From Elusimicrobiota bacterium (GTDB lineage Bacteria > Elusimicrobiota > Elusimicrobia > UBA1565 > UBA9628): a DNA stretch of 62,670 nt. Below the pieces are notes generated by a model. It was not told the origin of the DNA. It worked only from the letters and a program-made list of their open reading frames with translations, and did not search any database. The stretch lies in assembly GCA_016191335.1 (NCBI GenBank), contig JACPOW010000107.1, forward strand, positions 1 to 62,670, given 5' to 3'. This document shows, piece after piece, positions 1 to 8,014 of this stretch. The position numbers and the translations under genes were made by a program. Numbering within the stretch: position 1 is the stretch's first letter; each line of letters starts with the position of its first letter.

Positions 1-494
1 GGCACGCGGCCGCGCAGGTCGCGCAGCACGTGCGCGGCGGTGGTGGGGCTCGGCCGTCCCGAGAGGTTCGCCGAGGGCGCGGCGACGGGCTCTCCCAGGG
101 CCCGGATCAGGGCGCGGGCCGCGGGATGGCCGGGGCAGCGCACGGCGACGGTGCGGCCGCCCGCGGTGACCGCGCCGGGGACGCGGGCCGACTTCTCGAG
201 GATGAGGGTCAGCGGCCCGGGCCAGAACGCGTCGATCAGCCTGCGCGCCAGCGGCGTGACCCGCTTGACGACGCCCGCGAGCATGGCCTCGTCGGCGACG
301 TGCACGATCAGCGGGTTGTCGGAGGGGCGGCCCTTGGCCTTGTACACCTTCCGCGCGGCGGCGGCGTCGAAGGCGCGGGCGCCGAGGCCGTACACCGTCT
401 CCGTCGGGAATGCGACCAGGCCGCCCGCGCGCAGGATCCCGGCGGCTTCGGCCAGGCCCTCCGCGCTCGGCTTCAGGACCCGGGTGCGGCTCAC
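1..494 (-). CDS. tsaC: Threonylcarbamoyl-AMP synthase (Sua5/YrdC family), 3' end cut by window edge
   Basis: Family role: makes threonylcarbamoyl-AMP from threonine, bicarbonate and ATP for the t6A37 tRNA modification, in the cytoplasm. About 164 residues are visible and the reading frame leaves the window at base 1. Diagnostic YrdC motifs are readable in order: FPTETVYGLGA, KGRPSDNPLIVHV, WPGPLTLIL, and AVRCPGHP followed by APSANLSG. The start is GTG at 494-492, overlapping the TGA stop of the PAP2 gene upstream in a GTGA junction, so the two genes are probably translationally coupled. Single-domain members are about 200 residues, so only the tail is missing. The family call is very secure. 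Confidence 0.93.
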   Translation of the reverse strand, partial: MSRTRVLKPSAEGLAEAAGILRAGGLVAFPTETVYGLGARAFDAAAARKVYKAKGRPSDNPLIVHVADEAMLAGVVKRVTPLARRLIDAFWPGPLTLILEKSARVPGAVTAGGRTVAVRCPGHPAARALIRALGEPVAAPSANLSGRPSPTTAAHVLRDLRGRV

Positions 495-1153
495 GGCAGG
501 GAGGACTTCACGCTCGCGAGTTCGGCGAGGAAGTCGTCTTCCTTCAGCAGGCGGGCGCACACGCGGGCGCCGAGGTCCTGTCCCGCGGCGACGTCGCTCG
601 GGTGGTGCACGCCGGAGACGAGGCGCAGCTGTCCGGCGTCGCGGCCGTGGGAGCCGAGTATGCCCGCGCGCTCGGGGAACAGGCGGCCCAGCACGCAGGC
701 GTCGAGGACCCCGGCCGCGGCGTGCGTGCTGGGGTAGGAGGTCGAGCCCGACGGCTTCTCGACGCAGGGCTGCACGCGGGGGTCGGCGTTGAAGGGGCGG
801 GGGCGCGAGAACTTCTTCTTGTGGTAGCCGGAGACCTTGGACAGGAACTTCGACGCGCGGTCGACGAAAGGCGCGACGGCCTCCGCCTCGGCCTTGGACA
901 GGATGCCCGAGGCCCCGAACAGCGACCGGAAATCGGGTATGGCCTGCGCCGCGGCGGCCGAGCATTGCTCCGGCGTGCGCGCGGCCTGGAGCTTGAGCAG
1001 CTCCTCGAAATCGCGGGCGTACTCGGGCGAGCCGGGGGCGGGCGGCGCGGCCAGCGCGAAATCCGTCGAGGGGATGTCGCTCCAGCCCGCGAGGGCGGGG
1101 GCCGCGAGCAGCAGGGCGAGGAGGGGGAGCGCGGCGGCGCGGAGGCGGTTCAT
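491..1153 (-). CDS. Secreted PAP2-family acid phosphatase
   Basis: 220 residues. The signal peptide is about residues 1-22 (leucine/alanine core ending ALA). The three PAP2 phosphatase motifs are present: KKKFSRPRP fits K-x6-RP; PSTH replaces the usual PSGH; and RLVSGVHHPSD fits R-x5-H-x3-D. This matches class A non-specific acid phosphatases (PhoN type), periplasmic enzymes that release phosphate from organic monoesters; the actual substrate is unknown. The ATG at 1153 lies 6 bases after a perfect TATAAT, so the message is predicted leaderless. The stop overlaps the tsaC start. Thr for Gly in PSGH is a mild deviation. Confidence 0.85.
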   Translation of the reverse strand: MNRLRAAALPLLALLLAAPALAGWSDIPSTDFALAAPPAPGSPEYARDFEELLKLQAARTPEQCSAAAAQAIPDFRSLFGASGILSKAEAEAVAPFVDRASKFLSKVSGYHKKKFSRPRPFNADPRVQPCVEKPSGSTSYPSTHAAAGVLDACVLGRLFPERAGILGSHGRDAGQLRLVSGVHHPSDVAAGQDLGARVCARLLKEDDFLAELASVKSSLP

Positions 1154-1159
1154 GCGCTC

Positions 1160-1165
1160 ATTATA
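1160..1165 (-). promoter_or_regulatory. -10 hexamer TATAAT for PAP2 phosphatase gene
   Basis: A perfect TATAAT on the minus strand ends 6 bases before the ATG at 1153. Transcription would begin at or beside the start codon. I see no convincing -35. Confidence 0.6.
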
Positions 1166-1712
1166 GCTTGGGCTTGAACGACTTGAGGACGGATTCGAAC
1201 GCGCGGCGGTTCTTGCGGTGCAGGGACTTCGGCGCGTAGTAGGTGAGCAGGTAGAAGCCCTTCGACGCCGGGACCGCGACGAGTTCCTCCTTCATGGGCA
1301 CCTCCTTCGTGTCGCGCGAGCTGGGGGGCACGAACTCGGAGGCGTCCCGGGCGTAGGCCTTGGCCGTGCGGCCCGCGACGGGGAGGTCGGGCCGCCTCTG
1401 GGTCGGGCGCGCGCTCCTGAACACGGGCGGGGCGGCCTGCCTCGCGACGAACGCGTCGAAGCTCGCGAAGTCCGCGTCCCCGGGCGGGTAGTGCCGCAGG
1501 GTGATCAGGGCGGAGACGTCGTTGTCGTCCGAGGGCCCGAGGAGGACCACGCCGCCGCCGGAGTCGGGGCGGCGGCTCCAGCCGGCGGGAAGGGAGTACT
1601 CGAAGGCGTCGCTCATGATCAGGTCCTTGGGGGGCACGGCGGGGGCCTCCCGGGCGGCGGGGGCCGCCCAGGCGGCGGAGGCGAGCAGCAGGGCGGGCAG
1701 CGAAAGCTTCAT
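1161..1712 (-). CDS. Secreted hypothetical protein, PsbP/Mog1-like pattern
   Basis: 183 residues. The signal peptide is about residues 1-18 (LPALLLASAAWAAPAA). The mature part begins with a SDAFEYSLPAGW stretch and ends in FESVLKSFKPKL. That general pattern, YS-P-GW near the start and a final FxxVLxSFKP helix, resembles small PsbP/DUF1795-type lipid- or envelope-associated proteins; this is a resemblance only. The ATG at 1712 overlaps the stop of the HExxH gene upstream (ATGA), so the two are likely made together. No catalytic motif is visible. The longer frame reading upstream from this start is a run-through antisense artefact. Confidence 0.7.
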   Translation of the reverse strand: MKLSLPALLLASAAWAAPAAREAPAVPPKDLIMSDAFEYSLPAGWSRRPDSGGGVVLLGPSDDNDVSALITLRHYPPGDADFASFDAFVARQAAPPVFRSARPTQRRPDLPVAGRTAKAYARDASEFVPPSSRDTKEVPMKEELVAVPASKGFYLLTYYAPKSLHRKNRRAFESVLKSFKPKL

Positions 1713-3556
1713 CGGGTCTCCTGGTCCGGCGCGGGCGGAGGGGGGACGCCCATGCGCTTGGCGGCGGGCACGGTGGGGTTCTGGTCGTCGAGCACGAGCT
1801 TCAGGCGCTCGGCGGTCTGCGCGTTGATCATCTCGAGGCGCCGGCGATACGCGGCGTAGGTGGCGGGGATGTTGGCCTCGTCGCCGCGGTGCACGGCGAG
1901 GGACGCCTTGATGTGCGGCGTGCCCGTCTCCCGCAGGCTCTTCTTCCAATCCTCCTGGGTGGAGATGCGCTCGGCGAAGGCCCCTCCGGCGGCGAGGCGG
2001 TCCTGCTCCGCCTTCGGCAGGGCCGCGCGGCGGGCCAGCTCCGCGTCCAGGTCCTCGGCCATCCCCTGGTGCCATTTGATGGAGCACCAGGCGGTGCCCT
2101 CCAGCGAGCGCAGCTCGGGGTAGTGCCAGGCGTTGATCCCGTCGCGGAAGATCTGGGTCCCTTGGAGCAGGCGCTCGGACTTGTTGGCGGACTCGCGCGC
2201 CAGGATCGAGGTCTTGCGGTCGCGCTCGATCAGGGCGTCGAAGGAAGGGTCGCGCCGGCGCTTCTCGACGATGAACAGCGCCTCCACCTGCATCGTCTCG
2301 AGCTCGTTGTGCTGCCCCGCCATCCAGGGCAGCTTGTTCTCCCGGGCCCAGACCATCTGGCGCTGGTGGTTGGCCTCGTGCACGAACAGCGGGGCGAGCT
2401 GGACCGACAGGCGCCGGAGCAGCTGCGGGTCCTGGGCGAGGTCCTTGACGTCGCGGCCCTCCGCCTTGAGGTACTCCTGCAGGTGCTTCTCGTTGAAGGT
2501 GATCACGCCTCCCTGATGCCAGCCGATCCAGTTCTCCTGCCCCTTGAGCGGCGCGGCGACCCTCAGGTCGAGCTTGTTGGTCCGGTAGAACTCCTCGAGG
2601 TCCCGTCCGGCGAAGGTCCCCTCCGTCTCCTTCATCAGGCCCGTCCTCAGCAGGCCCGCGACCATCTCCCGGCGGCCGTCGATGTCGAAGCGCTGCCCGT
2701 CCCGCGCGGGCGCGGCCGCCCGGAAGGCGGGATCCTTGACGCCCGCCCCGTCGAAGATCCCCCCGAGCCCGGCCAGCATTCCGTCGAGGTCGGCGCCGCG
2801 CGCGTCCTCCAGCGCCTTGCGCTTGGCCGGGTCCTTCCCGACGAGCTTCTCGGCGCGCGCCAGCCCGTCGACGGCCTGACGGGCGTGGTTGACGCGCTCC
2901 CACAGCCGGGAGCTGTCGGAGTTGCCCACGATGCCGGCGATCGCGAGCGCCCGCGCCTCCAGCGCCTTGTACTCGGCCGGGGTCCGCGGGGTCGTCGCGA
3001 GGATCGCGGCGAGCTCGGAGCCGCTCCACTCCTGGAGGCGGTCCATGCGCTCGGGGAAATCGAGCTTCTCCCATTGCGCCTCGGTGACGGGCTTGGCGGC
3101 CAGGACCTTCTTCGCGTTGGGCGGGACGAACTCCCAGGCCCAGGTGGCCTCGCGCAGGGCCTTGATCCGGGTCTTGTCCGCCCAGGGCGCCTCCCTCACG
3201 AACCAGGCTTCGAGGCGCGCGGGGCTGCCGCAGAACTTGCAGTCCGGGCGCTTGTCCAGGCCGAGGCGGATCGCCCGGGGCTGGGACATGCCCATCAGCA
3301 GGTCGCCGATGTCCTTGAGCTCGGCGGCGGAGGCGAACGCCTTGCGGTAGCCCTCCGGGTCCTCGGCCTTCCAGCGGTCCTGCAGGGCCTGGTCCCGGAG
3401 GAACGCCTGGGCGGTCTCGAGCGAGTCCTCCTGCGTGATCAGCAGGAGGGTCCGGTTGTACTCGTCCCGCTGCTGGGCGCGAGCGGGCGCGGGGCCGAGG
3501 AGGAGCAGGCCCGCGAGGGCGAATCGGAGGAACGGCGCCGGGGAGAGGGGGTTCAT
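1709..3556 (-). CDS. Secreted HExxH protein (putative zinc metallopeptidase)
   Basis: 615 residues from ATG 3556, chosen because a clear signal peptide starts there (FALAGLLLLGPAPARAQ). An HEANH motif lies at residues 393-397 in the context LFVHEANHQRQM, with a glutamate-rich helix NELETMQVEALF about 25 residues later, as expected for a gluzincin-type zinc site (HExxH plus downstream Glu). I cannot assign a peptidase family, and HExxH can arise by chance, but the helix context is good. The protein is mostly helical and charged, with a CKFC pair near residue 107. A possible TACACT -10 is about 24 bases upstream. It is co-transcribed with the 183-residue secreted protein downstream. Confidence 0.72.
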   Translation of the reverse strand: MNPLSPAPFLRFALAGLLLLGPAPARAQQRDEYNRTLLLITQEDSLETAQAFLRDQALQDRWKAEDPEGYRKAFASAAELKDIGDLLMGMSQPRAIRLGLDKRPDCKFCGSPARLEAWFVREAPWADKTRIKALREATWAWEFVPPNAKKVLAAKPVTEAQWEKLDFPERMDRLQEWSGSELAAILATTPRTPAEYKALEARALAIAGIVGNSDSSRLWERVNHARQAVDGLARAEKLVGKDPAKRKALEDARGADLDGMLAGLGGIFDGAGVKDPAFRAAAPARDGQRFDIDGRREMVAGLLRTGLMKETEGTFAGRDLEEFYRTNKLDLRVAAPLKGQENWIGWHQGGVITFNEKHLQEYLKAEGRDVKDLAQDPQLLRRLSVQLAPLFVHEANHQRQMVWARENKLPWMAGQHNELETMQVEALFIVEKRRRDPSFDALIERDRKTSILARESANKSERLLQGTQIFRDGINAWHYPELRSLEGTAWCSIKWHQGMAEDLDAELARRAALPKAEQDRLAAGGAFAERISTQEDWKKSLRETGTPHIKASLAVHRGDEANIPATYAAYRRRLEMINAQTAERLKLVLDDQNPTVPAAKRMGVPPPPAPDQETR

Positions 3557-3622
3557 CGAGGGGGCTCCCGTCGACGACAGTGTAACCCCGGGAACACCCG
3601 TGGTCAAGGCCCACCCCCGGCG

Positions 3623-3651
3623 TTGACGCGTCCCGCCGGCGGGGGTATACT
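3623..3651 (+). promoter_or_regulatory. sigma70-type promoter for pap, leaderless
   Basis: TTGACG at 3623-3628, a 17-base spacer, then TATACT at 3646-3651, ending 6 bases before the ATG at 3658. The predicted start of transcription coincides with the start codon. This is one of the clearest promoters in the window. Confidence 0.8.
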
Positions 3652-3657
3652 GCGCTC

Positions 3658-5127
3658 ATGTTCGAGAGCGCCGAGGTCGGCCGGTCGGTGGACAAGAAGG
3701 AGTACGCGAAGCGCGTCGCCGCTCTGCGTTCCCGCATCCTCAAGGCCCAGCACGCGCTCGCCGCCACGAGCCTGCGCCTCGTGGTCCTCGTCGGCGGCGT
3801 GGAGGGCGGCGGCAAGACCGAGGTGGCCCGCCGCTTCCTCGACTGGATGGACCCCCGCGGCCTTCAGGTCGAGGCCTACGGCGAGCCCTCCGACGAGGAG
3901 AACGAGCGCCCCGAATACTGGCGCTACTGGAGCACCTTGCCCCCGGCGGGCCACGGCTCGATCCTCGTCGGCTCCTGGTACACGCGTCCGATCGTGCGCC
4001 GCACCTTCAAGGACATCGGCTCCGGAGCCTTCGACCAGGCGCTCGACCGCGCGATGGCCTTCGAGGCCATGCTCGTGCGCGAGAACACCGTCCTCGTCAA
4101 GCTGTGGCTCCATCTGTCCAAGAAAGGGCAGAAGCGCCGCTTCGAGGAGCTCGAGTCCGACCGCGACACCGCCTGGCGCGTGACGAAGCAGGACTGGGAG
4201 TTCTCGAAGAAATACGACCGCTTCCGCGAGGTCTGCGAGCGGGCGCTGACCAAGACCAGCGTCGCCGAGGCGCCGTGGACCGTGATCGAGGCGACCGACC
4301 GCCGCTACCGCGACCTGGCCGCGGGGGAGGCCGTCGCGGACGCCATCGAGGCCGCCCTGGCGAGGAGCGCGAAGGCCGCGCCGGCGCGCGCGCCGGACCG
4401 CTCGAAGCCGCCCAAGGTCTCCGTCCTCAGCCGCCTCGACCTGGCCCGGACGCTCGAGGACGACCACGCCAAGAAATTCGAGAAGCAGCAGACGCGCGTG
4501 GCGCTCCTGTCGCGCCGCCTGCGGAAGGAAGGGCGCTCCCTGATCTGCGCGTTCGAGGGCGTGGACGCCGCGGGCAAGGGCGGCGCGATCCGCCGCCTGC
4601 TCGGCGCCATCGACGTGCGCAACGCCCGCGTGATGGCCGTCGCCGCGCCGACCGACGAGGAGCGGGCCCACCCCTACCTGTGGCGCTTCTGGCGCAACCT
4701 CCCGCGCCTGGGCCGCGCCACGATCTACGACCGCACCTGGTACGGGCGCGTCCTCGTCGAGCGCGTCGAGGGCTTCTGCGCGCGGGACGACTGGAAGCGC
4801 GCCTACGCCGAGATCGTCGCCTTCGAGGAGGAGCTCGCCGAGTCGGGCGTCATCGTCTGCAAGTTCTGGCTGCAGATCTCGCCGGAGGAGCAGCTCCGCC
4901 GCTTCCAGGACCGCGTGAAGACCCCGTTCAAGCAGTACAAGATCACCGAGGACGACTGGCGCAATCGCGCCAAGTGGGACTCTTATCAGGCCGCCGCCGT
5001 GGAGATGATCGAGAAGACGAGCTCCCCGGACGCGCCGTGGACCTTGATCGAGGCCGAGGACAAGCGCTGGGCGCGCCTGCGCGTGATGAAGGCCGTCGCC
5101 GACCGCCTCGAGGAAGAGCTGGGCTAG
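3658..5127 (+). CDS. pap: Polyphosphate:AMP phosphotransferase (two-domain PPK2)
   Basis: 489 residues, the usual length of class II PPK2 enzymes, which phosphorylate AMP to ADP at the expense of polyphosphate. There are two tandem PPK2 domains. Each has a P-loop: GGVEGGGKTE with Lys53, and GVDAAGKGG with Lys307. Each also has the lid-region pattern (SWYTRP in domain 1, DRTWYGRVL in domain 2). Domain 2 follows the canonical motif more closely, as expected because the C-terminal domain is the active one in this class. The start is supported by the leaderless promoter. The 3' end overlaps the convergent gene by 4 bases. Cytoplasmic. Confidence 0.93.
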   Translation: MFESAEVGRSVDKKEYAKRVAALRSRILKAQHALAATSLRLVVLVGGVEGGGKTEVARRFLDWMDPRGLQVEAYGEPSDEENERPEYWRYWSTLPPAGHGSILVGSWYTRPIVRRTFKDIGSGAFDQALDRAMAFEAMLVRENTVLVKLWLHLSKKGQKRRFEELESDRDTAWRVTKQDWEFSKKYDRFREVCERALTKTSVAEAPWTVIEATDRRYRDLAAGEAVADAIEAALARSAKAAPARAPDRSKPPKVSVLSRLDLARTLEDDHAKKFEKQQTRVALLSRRLRKEGRSLICAFEGVDAAGKGGAIRRLLGAIDVRNARVMAVAAPTDEERAHPYLWRFWRNLPRLGRATIYDRTWYGRVLVERVEGFCARDDWKRAYAEIVAFEEELAESGVIVCKFWLQISPEEQLRRFQDRVKTPFKQYKITEDDWRNRAKWDSYQAAAVEMIEKTSSPDAPWTLIEAEDKRWARLRVMKAVADRLEEELG

Positions 5128-6506
5128 CGCCGGGGTTCGTCGAGCTGGAGGAAGAGCATCCGGCCGGAGTAGTAGACGCCGAGGTCTCCGGGTCCTGCCG
5201 TAAGCTCGACATGAGGCGGCGCCGAGATCGACAGCGAGCGGAAGACCGTGTGCGCGTCGCCGCTCGGCGCCCATGGCTTCCCGTCCACCAGTATGACGGC
5301 TTCGGGCGGCAGGATGAACTCGGACGTGTTCGCGTTGCGCCGGACGAACATGTCGCGGAGGCGTATGCGGTAGCCGGGGCGATCGTCGGACCAGAGCTTG
5401 GCGCGCATCAAGGACGTGGAGTCGGGATAATCGAGCCAAGGTCCCGAGTGGCTGGCCCGGGCGGCCTCGCGGGTGAGGACGAAACGCCGGCCTTGAAGCG
5501 AGCCGTATTCGTCGCTCCACCGCTCGCGCTCGGCTTTCAGCCGCTCGATGTCGAGCCGGGCGGCTTCCACGGCCTCGTCGTATCCCGGGCGCATCGTCAG
5601 CGCGGCCACGCGGCGATCCATCTCCTCGGGGGAGAGGGCCAGGCGAGAGGCCGCGATCTGGGATGGAACGAAGCCGGCTTCGACCGCGCCGCGCCAATCG
5701 CGCTCTTTCTCCGCGTCGAGCCATAGGCAGAGCGCCGCGCCGATGGGATAATGGCGCCACTTCGCCATGTCGGCGATCTTTCCCTGCGTCCTCAGCCGTT
5801 GGGCCAGCAGGCGCCGCACGGATTCCCGGGGCCAGGCCGTCTCGTTCCCGGCGGTCTCGACGAACTCCGCCGTGCCCTCGCTGCGCTCCTCCGAGATCTC
5901 GATCCAGCTGTCCGGGAAAAGACGCCTTCGCCGTTGGCGGATCGCGGCGAAATCGCGCACGCCCTCGGCGTCCCCGTGCTCCAGCCAATCGGCGAGGCGG
6001 CGTCCCTCGAGCCCCGCCAGCGCCACGTCCCGCGGGTCCTCGATGGGATACCGCCCGCCCGAGAGGTTCCTGAACCGGAGGTCCTGGGCGTTATGGAAGC
6101 GCTCGTGGACGAAATACGCGGTCCAATCGTAGGCGTCGAGACCGTCCTCGATCTGCATGGCGGTGACGGTCGACCCGTCGAGGTCGAAGGCCCGCACATA
6201 GGAGAATCTGGGCGTGAAGGACCTGGCGCTGACCGAAACGGACGCGTCCGCCCAAGGGGCGCGTTCGAAACCTTCCGGGTACGCCGTCGTTCCGATGAGG
6301 AGAGCTCCGTCGCCCTTGATGGCGACGAGCAGCGGCTGGCCGAGAGGGTCGTAGCCGGGCCAGGCGCGCGCCGCGGCGGCGGAGGCTCTCTGGATGGACG
6401 CGACGAGGTCGGCCTTCGGCCGCGGGGGGCCCTTCCGGTCGAGGGCGGCATGGACCGACAACGCGACGATCAGGACGGCGAACGAGGCGCCGAGGCGGTC
6501 CGGCAA
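5124..6506 (-). CDS. Exported HExxH protein (putative metallopeptidase)
   Basis: 460 residues if started at TTG 6506, five bases after the nucleoside-transporter stop. This start gives a good N-terminal hydrophobic segment (RLGASFAVLIVALSVHA). No ATG or GTG is suitably placed. An HERFH motif lies at residues 134-138 in the context TAYFVHERFHNAQD, and SEERSEGTAEFVE follows about 70 residues later and could supply the third, glutamate ligand. The C-terminal third is beta-rich and includes a segment reading FILPPEAVILVDGKPW. Family not recognised. Probably co-transcribed with the transporter; converges on pap with a 4-base overlap. Confidence 0.68.
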   Translation of the reverse strand: MPDRLGASFAVLIVALSVHAALDRKGPPRPKADLVASIQRASAAAARAWPGYDPLGQPLLVAIKGDGALLIGTTAYPEGFERAPWADASVSVSARSFTPRFSYVRAFDLDGSTVTAMQIEDGLDAYDWTAYFVHERFHNAQDLRFRNLSGGRYPIEDPRDVALAGLEGRRLADWLEHGDAEGVRDFAAIRQRRRRLFPDSWIEISEERSEGTAEFVETAGNETAWPRESVRRLLAQRLRTQGKIADMAKWRHYPIGAALCLWLDAEKERDWRGAVEAGFVPSQIAASRLALSPEEMDRRVAALTMRPGYDEAVEAARLDIERLKAERERWSDEYGSLQGRRFVLTREAARASHSGPWLDYPDSTSLMRAKLWSDDRPGYRIRLRDMFVRRNANTSEFILPPEAVILVDGKPWAPSGDAHTVFRSLSISAPPHVELTAGPGDLGVYYSGRMLFLQLDEPRR

Positions 6507-6511
6507 GCGGC

Positions 6512-7969
6512 CTACGGGATCAGGATGCCGGCGATGTTCGCGGTCATGAAGGTCGCGATGGCGCCGACGATCATGGCCTTGAGGCCGAGCTTCGCCAGGT
6601 CGTGCCGCCGCGTCGGGGCGATGCCCGAGATGCCGCCGATCTGGATCGCGATCGAGGAGAAGTTCGCGAAGCCCGACAGCGCGTAGCTGACGATGATCAC
6701 CGAGCGGTGCGTCAGCGGCTGGCCGGACTTGAGGATGTCGGTCAGCTGCAGGTAGGCGACGAACTCGTTGAGCACGGTCTTCACGCCGATGAGCTTGCCG
6801 ACGACCCAGCAGTCCTGGACGGGCACGCCCATCAGGAAGGCCAGCGGCCAGCCGAGGATGGCGAGCAGGTTCTCGAGGCTGACCTGCGGGTAGCCGACCC
6901 AGACGCCGGCCTGCTTGAGGATGGCGTTGAGCATCGCGATGAGCGCGATGAAGGCCAACAGCATGGCCGCGACATTGAAGGCCAGGCCCAACCCCTCGGA
7001 GGCGCCGCGCGCCGCCGCGTCGATCACGTTCGCGTCGAGCTTCTCGCGGCCCATCTTGACGTGGCCCAAGGTCTTGGGCACGCCGGTCTCGGGCATCGCG
7101 ATCTTGGCGCACACGAGCGCGGCGGGCGCGGACATGACGGACTGCGCGATCAGGTGGCCGGCGATGTCGGGGAAGTACTGGTGGAGCATGCCCACGTAGG
7201 CCGCGAGCACGCCGCCCGCGGTGTTGGCGAAGCCGCCGACCATGATGGCCAGCAGCTCGGAGTTGGTCATGTCCGCGACGTACGGCTTGACCACGAGCGG
7301 GGCCTCGGTCTGGCCGACGAAGATGTTCGCCGCGGTGGACAGCGTCTCGGCGCCGGAGGTCTTCATCGTCTTGTACATGACGATCGCGAAGATGTCGACG
7401 ACCCACTGCATCAGGCCGATGTGGTAGCCGACGGTCATCAGCGCGGAGACGAAGATGATGGTGGGCAGGACGTTGAAGGCGAAGTTGATCATCGGCGCCT
7501 CGATCTTGCCGGTGATGAAGGACCCGAACAGGAACTTCGTGCCCTCGTTGGTGAAGCCTAAGAGAGCCATGGTCCCGTCGTTGAGACGCTCGAAGAACCA
7601 CAGCCCCGGCGCCGTCTTCAGGACGATGATGCCGAAGAACAGCTGCAGCGCCATGCCCCAGGCGACGAGCTTCCAGTTGATCTTCTTGCGGTCGGTGGAC
7701 ATCAGCCAGCACAGCCCGACCAGGGCGAACAGGCCGAAGAAGGAGGTGGAGCGCTCGAGGACGGTGCTGGGCTGCTCCGCAGCCCTGCGCGCGTCCATCT
7801 GGGCGCGGACCAGGTCGGCCTGCGAGGGCGCGGCGGCGCTGGAAACGGCGACGGCGTCCTTGGCGACGGAGGCGGAGAAGACGGTGGTGCCGAGCGCGCC
7901 GAACAAGCCGCACGCCGCGAACATGGCCCAAACGCGTCCGAGACGGCGCACGGCGGGGGGGATGGTCAT
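6512..7969 (-). CDS. nupC: Concentrative nucleoside transporter (CNT/NupC family)
   Basis: 485 residues, integral inner-membrane protein. The CNT signatures GQTEAPLVVKPY and LNEFVAYLQL are intact; the Glu in each belongs to the nucleoside/cation site of this family. Family members import nucleosides with H+ or Na+. An N-terminal extension of about 100 residues holds an extra hydrophobic segment and an Ala/Ser-rich stretch before the core, making it longer than E. coli NupC (about 400). The ATG at 7969 lies 6 bases after a TACAAT hexamer. The HExxH gene follows 5 bases after the stop. Confidence 0.9.
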   Translation of the reverse strand: MTIPPAVRRLGRVWAMFAACGLFGALGTTVFSASVAKDAVAVSSAAAPSQADLVRAQMDARRAAEQPSTVLERSTSFFGLFALVGLCWLMSTDRKKINWKLVAWGMALQLFFGIIVLKTAPGLWFFERLNDGTMALLGFTNEGTKFLFGSFITGKIEAPMINFAFNVLPTIIFVSALMTVGYHIGLMQWVVDIFAIVMYKTMKTSGAETLSTAANIFVGQTEAPLVVKPYVADMTNSELLAIMVGGFANTAGGVLAAYVGMLHQYFPDIAGHLIAQSVMSAPAALVCAKIAMPETGVPKTLGHVKMGREKLDANVIDAAARGASEGLGLAFNVAAMLLAFIALIAMLNAILKQAGVWVGYPQVSLENLLAILGWPLAFLMGVPVQDCWVVGKLIGVKTVLNEFVAYLQLTDILKSGQPLTHRSVIIVSYALSGFANFSSIAIQIGGISGIAPTRRHDLAKLGLKAMIVGAIATFMTANIAGILIP

Positions 7970-7975
7970 GTAGGA

Positions 7976-7981
7976 ATTGTA
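7976..7981 (-). promoter_or_regulatory. -10 hexamer TACAAT for nupC
   Basis: Minus-strand TACAAT ending 6 bases before the ATG at 7969. It sits 20 bases from the divergent -10 of the MFS gene, so the two promoters are interleaved back to back. Confidence 0.55.
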
Positions 7982-8001
7982 GCAAAGGCCCGGAACTTTT
8001 C

Positions 8002-8007
8002 TATGAT
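8002..8007 (+). promoter_or_regulatory. -10 hexamer TATGAT for MFS transporter gene
   Basis: TATGAT ends 7 bases before the ATG at 8015. It also overlaps the upstream in-frame ATG at 8003, which argues that 8015 is the true start. Confidence 0.55.
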
Positions 8008-8014
8008 GCTCCCC

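Noticed and set aside
1713..3815. Long extension of the 183-residue secreted protein frame
   Set aside because: Shadow of the 615-residue HExxH gene. The real start at 1712 has a signal peptide and an ATGA overlap.
6507..7985. Extension of the HExxH gene through nupC in another frame
   Set aside because: This frame is out of register with the CNT motifs and reads as Arg/Gly-rich noise. The real gene starts near 6506.
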